A DNA stretch of 14,646 bases from Pseudomonadota bacterium (GTDB taxonomy: Bacteria > Pseudomonadota > Alphaproteobacteria > Rhizobiales > Xanthobacteraceae). A program made the translations under genes and the position numbers. The notes below the pieces were generated by a model. That model saw nothing but the letters and a program-made list of their open reading frames with translations, was not told where the DNA came from and ran no database searches. The DNA lies in NCBI GenBank assembly GCA_963205465.1, contig CAUJKG010000221.1:1-14646 (forward strand). The letters run 5' to 3'. Of the stretch, positions 13,967-14,646 are shown in pieces. The first letter of the stretch is position 1. Each line of letters starts with the position of its first letter.

Positions 13967-14032
13967 CTCCGCAACGAGGAGGAACTGGGTTCGCAGGCCC
14001 GCTATGGCGGAAGGGCGGCCTTACCGCGTTAA
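13967..14032 (+). other. In-frame enolase C-terminal tail downstream of the amber codon
   Basis: After the TAG the eno frame reads LRNEEELGSQARYGGRAALP, then R and TAA. This matches the normal enolase ending, in which KYNQLLRIEEELG is followed by a variable glycine- and arginine-rich end. Two residues differ from expectation: the stop in place of Leu and Asn in place of a conserved Ile three codons later (AAC for ATC). Both are T-to-A changes. Readthrough would give a 425-residue enolase. Confidence 0.88.
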
Positions 14033-14082
14033 GCTTTGCCGCGTTAACGGGCAAGCAACCGCCAGTCGCTATCAAAGGCGGC

Positions 14083-14400
14083 ATGGTTACGCGCACACGT
14101 TTCGGCCGCTTTTTCCGCGTCCTCGGGCTTTATTGCATTGCCGGGGCGATGGTGGCCTATTTTGCATTCCATGCGCAGCACGGAAATTACGGCATCGAGG
14201 CCGGTAAGGCGCTCAAGGAAGAGATCGCCAACCTCACTTTGGAGCGGGATGGGCTTCTCGCCGAGCGTACCGCGCTGGAGCATCGCAACAAACTTTTGCG
14301 GGCCGATCAGGTCGATCCCGATCTGCTGGAAGAGCTGGCCCGCCGGGATCTTGCTTTTGCGATGCCGAACGATCTCATCATGGTGCTGAACCGCCGCTAG
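14083..14400 (+). CDS. ftsB: FtsB/DivIC-type septum formation initiator
   Basis: FtsB is a small bitopic protein of the division complex FtsQ-FtsB-FtsL at the septum. The 105-residue protein has a basic cytoplasmic N-terminus, one membrane helix at about residues 12-30 and a coiled-coil region at about 38-75 (KALKEEIANLTLERDGLLAE and on). A conserved DPDLLEELARRDLAFAMPNDL segment precedes the C-terminus and is typical of alphaproteobacterial FtsB/DivIC proteins. The ATG at 14083 has AAAGG 5 bases upstream. It lies 50 bases after the TAA that would end a full-length enolase. The eno-ftsB-pdhA order is common in this group, and no terminator separates eno from ftsB. Confidence 0.93.
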   Translation: MVTRTRFGRFFRVLGLYCIAGAMVAYFAFHAQHGNYGIEAGKALKEEIANLTLERDGLLAERTALEHRNKLLRADQVDPDLLEELARRDLAFAMPNDLIMVLNRR

Positions 14401-14468
14401 GTTTGTCGCTCGCAATCTCGTTTCGCCTGCGCCGGCTATCTCGAAATTTCCTTTAGTTTCAAGTGCAT

Positions 14469-14505
14469 CCGTCTGGTATTCCAGCGGAAGCGGTAGCGTC
14501 TTCCG
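14469..14505 (+). promoter_or_regulatory. Overlapping inverted repeats in the pdhA upstream region
   Basis: CCG-T-CTGG pairs with CCAGCGG around TATT (14469-14487, one bulged T). CGGAAG pairs with CTTCCG around a 9-base loop (14485-14505). The two structures share CGG at 14485-14487 and so cannot form together. They lie 44-80 bases before the pdhA ATG in a 148-base spacer otherwise without recognisable features. They may be operator half-sites, an mRNA switch or chance. Confidence 0.35.
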
Positions 14506-14548
14506 AAAAATTGCGGTAAGCAAACTGAACGGGAGACAAGAAACAAAT

Positions 14549-14646
14549 ATGCCTGCCGCCGCCAAAGCTGAAAAAGCAGAAAAATCCGACAAAGCCATTT
14601 CGCGCGATTCTAAAGCAGCGTGGGACAAACGACAGGAGCTGGCCGC
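14549..14646 (+). CDS. pdhA: Pyruvate dehydrogenase E1 alpha subunit, first 32 codons only
   Basis: From the ATG at 14549 the frame reads MPAAAKAEKAEKSDKAIS and stays open to the window edge. The lysine- and alanine-rich start followed by a segment ending WDKRQELA resembles the disordered N-terminus ahead of the E1 alpha domain of alphaproteobacterial PdhA. The catalytic domain itself is not in the window, so the call rests partly on the eno-ftsB-pdhA gene order. GGGAGA lies about 12 bases upstream as a Shine-Dalgarno sequence. E1 alpha binds thiamine diphosphate and decarboxylates pyruvate in the pyruvate dehydrogenase complex. Confidence 0.72.
   Translation, partial: MPAAAKAEKAEKSDKAISRDSKAAWDKRQELA

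Noticed and set aside
1..14646. Mobile elements, CRISPR arrays, tRNA or rRNA genes
   Set aside because: No transposase-like frame, repeat-spacer pattern, tRNA cloverleaf or rRNA stretch was seen on reading either strand.

Overview
The window is a chromosomal housekeeping segment of an alphaproteobacterium. It most resembles the Hyphomicrobiales (Rhizobiales), near the Bradyrhizobium/Rhodopseudomonas/Xanthobacteraceae groups. Three things point there: high GC with strong third-position bias, the protein signatures (short QueF, alphaproteobacterial SecG, FtsB and enolase), and the gene order ppiD-trpE-trpG-trpD facing away from tpiA-secG-pyrG-kdsA-eno-ftsB-pdhA. The genus cannot be fixed from sequence reading alone. 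No mobile element, CRISPR array, rRNA or tRNA was seen, and no intergenic stretch exceeds about 180 bases.

Layout. Bases 1-4735 are a minus-strand operon: ppiD (periplasmic folding factor), then trpE, trpG and the 5' part of trpD (tryptophan synthesis from chorismate), separated by 10, 70 and 9 bases. A plausible sigma-70 promoter lies just upstream of ppiD. Bases 4875-6164 hold tpiA and secG on the plus strand, separated by an AT-rich island that begins inside the 3' end of tpiA. Bases 6297-10878 are a tight plus-strand run: pyrG, a VOC/glyoxalase-like gene, kdsA and an MFS transporter. PyrG makes CTP, which is needed downstream of KdsA to activate Kdo as CMP-Kdo for lipopolysaccharide. Bases 10864-12279 are a minus-strand pair: queF (queuosine pathway) followed by a DUF1835-like gene that overlaps the MFS gene tail-to-tail by 15 bases. 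Bases 12286-14646 return to the plus strand: a small single-pass membrane protein, eno, ftsB and the first codons of pdhA.

The most striking feature is in eno. An in-frame amber codon interrupts the enolase frame after residue 403, yet the following 21 codons still encode a recognisable enolase C-terminus up to a normal TAA. This is a recent nonsense mutation, a sequence error or a readthrough product. Secondary observations are the AT-rich island at tpiA/secG, a perfect 20-bp palindrome inside the DUF1835 gene, queF and a membrane-protein gene diverging only 6 bp apart, and possible competing hairpins in the pdhA leader. No wholly new multi-gene system is evident.
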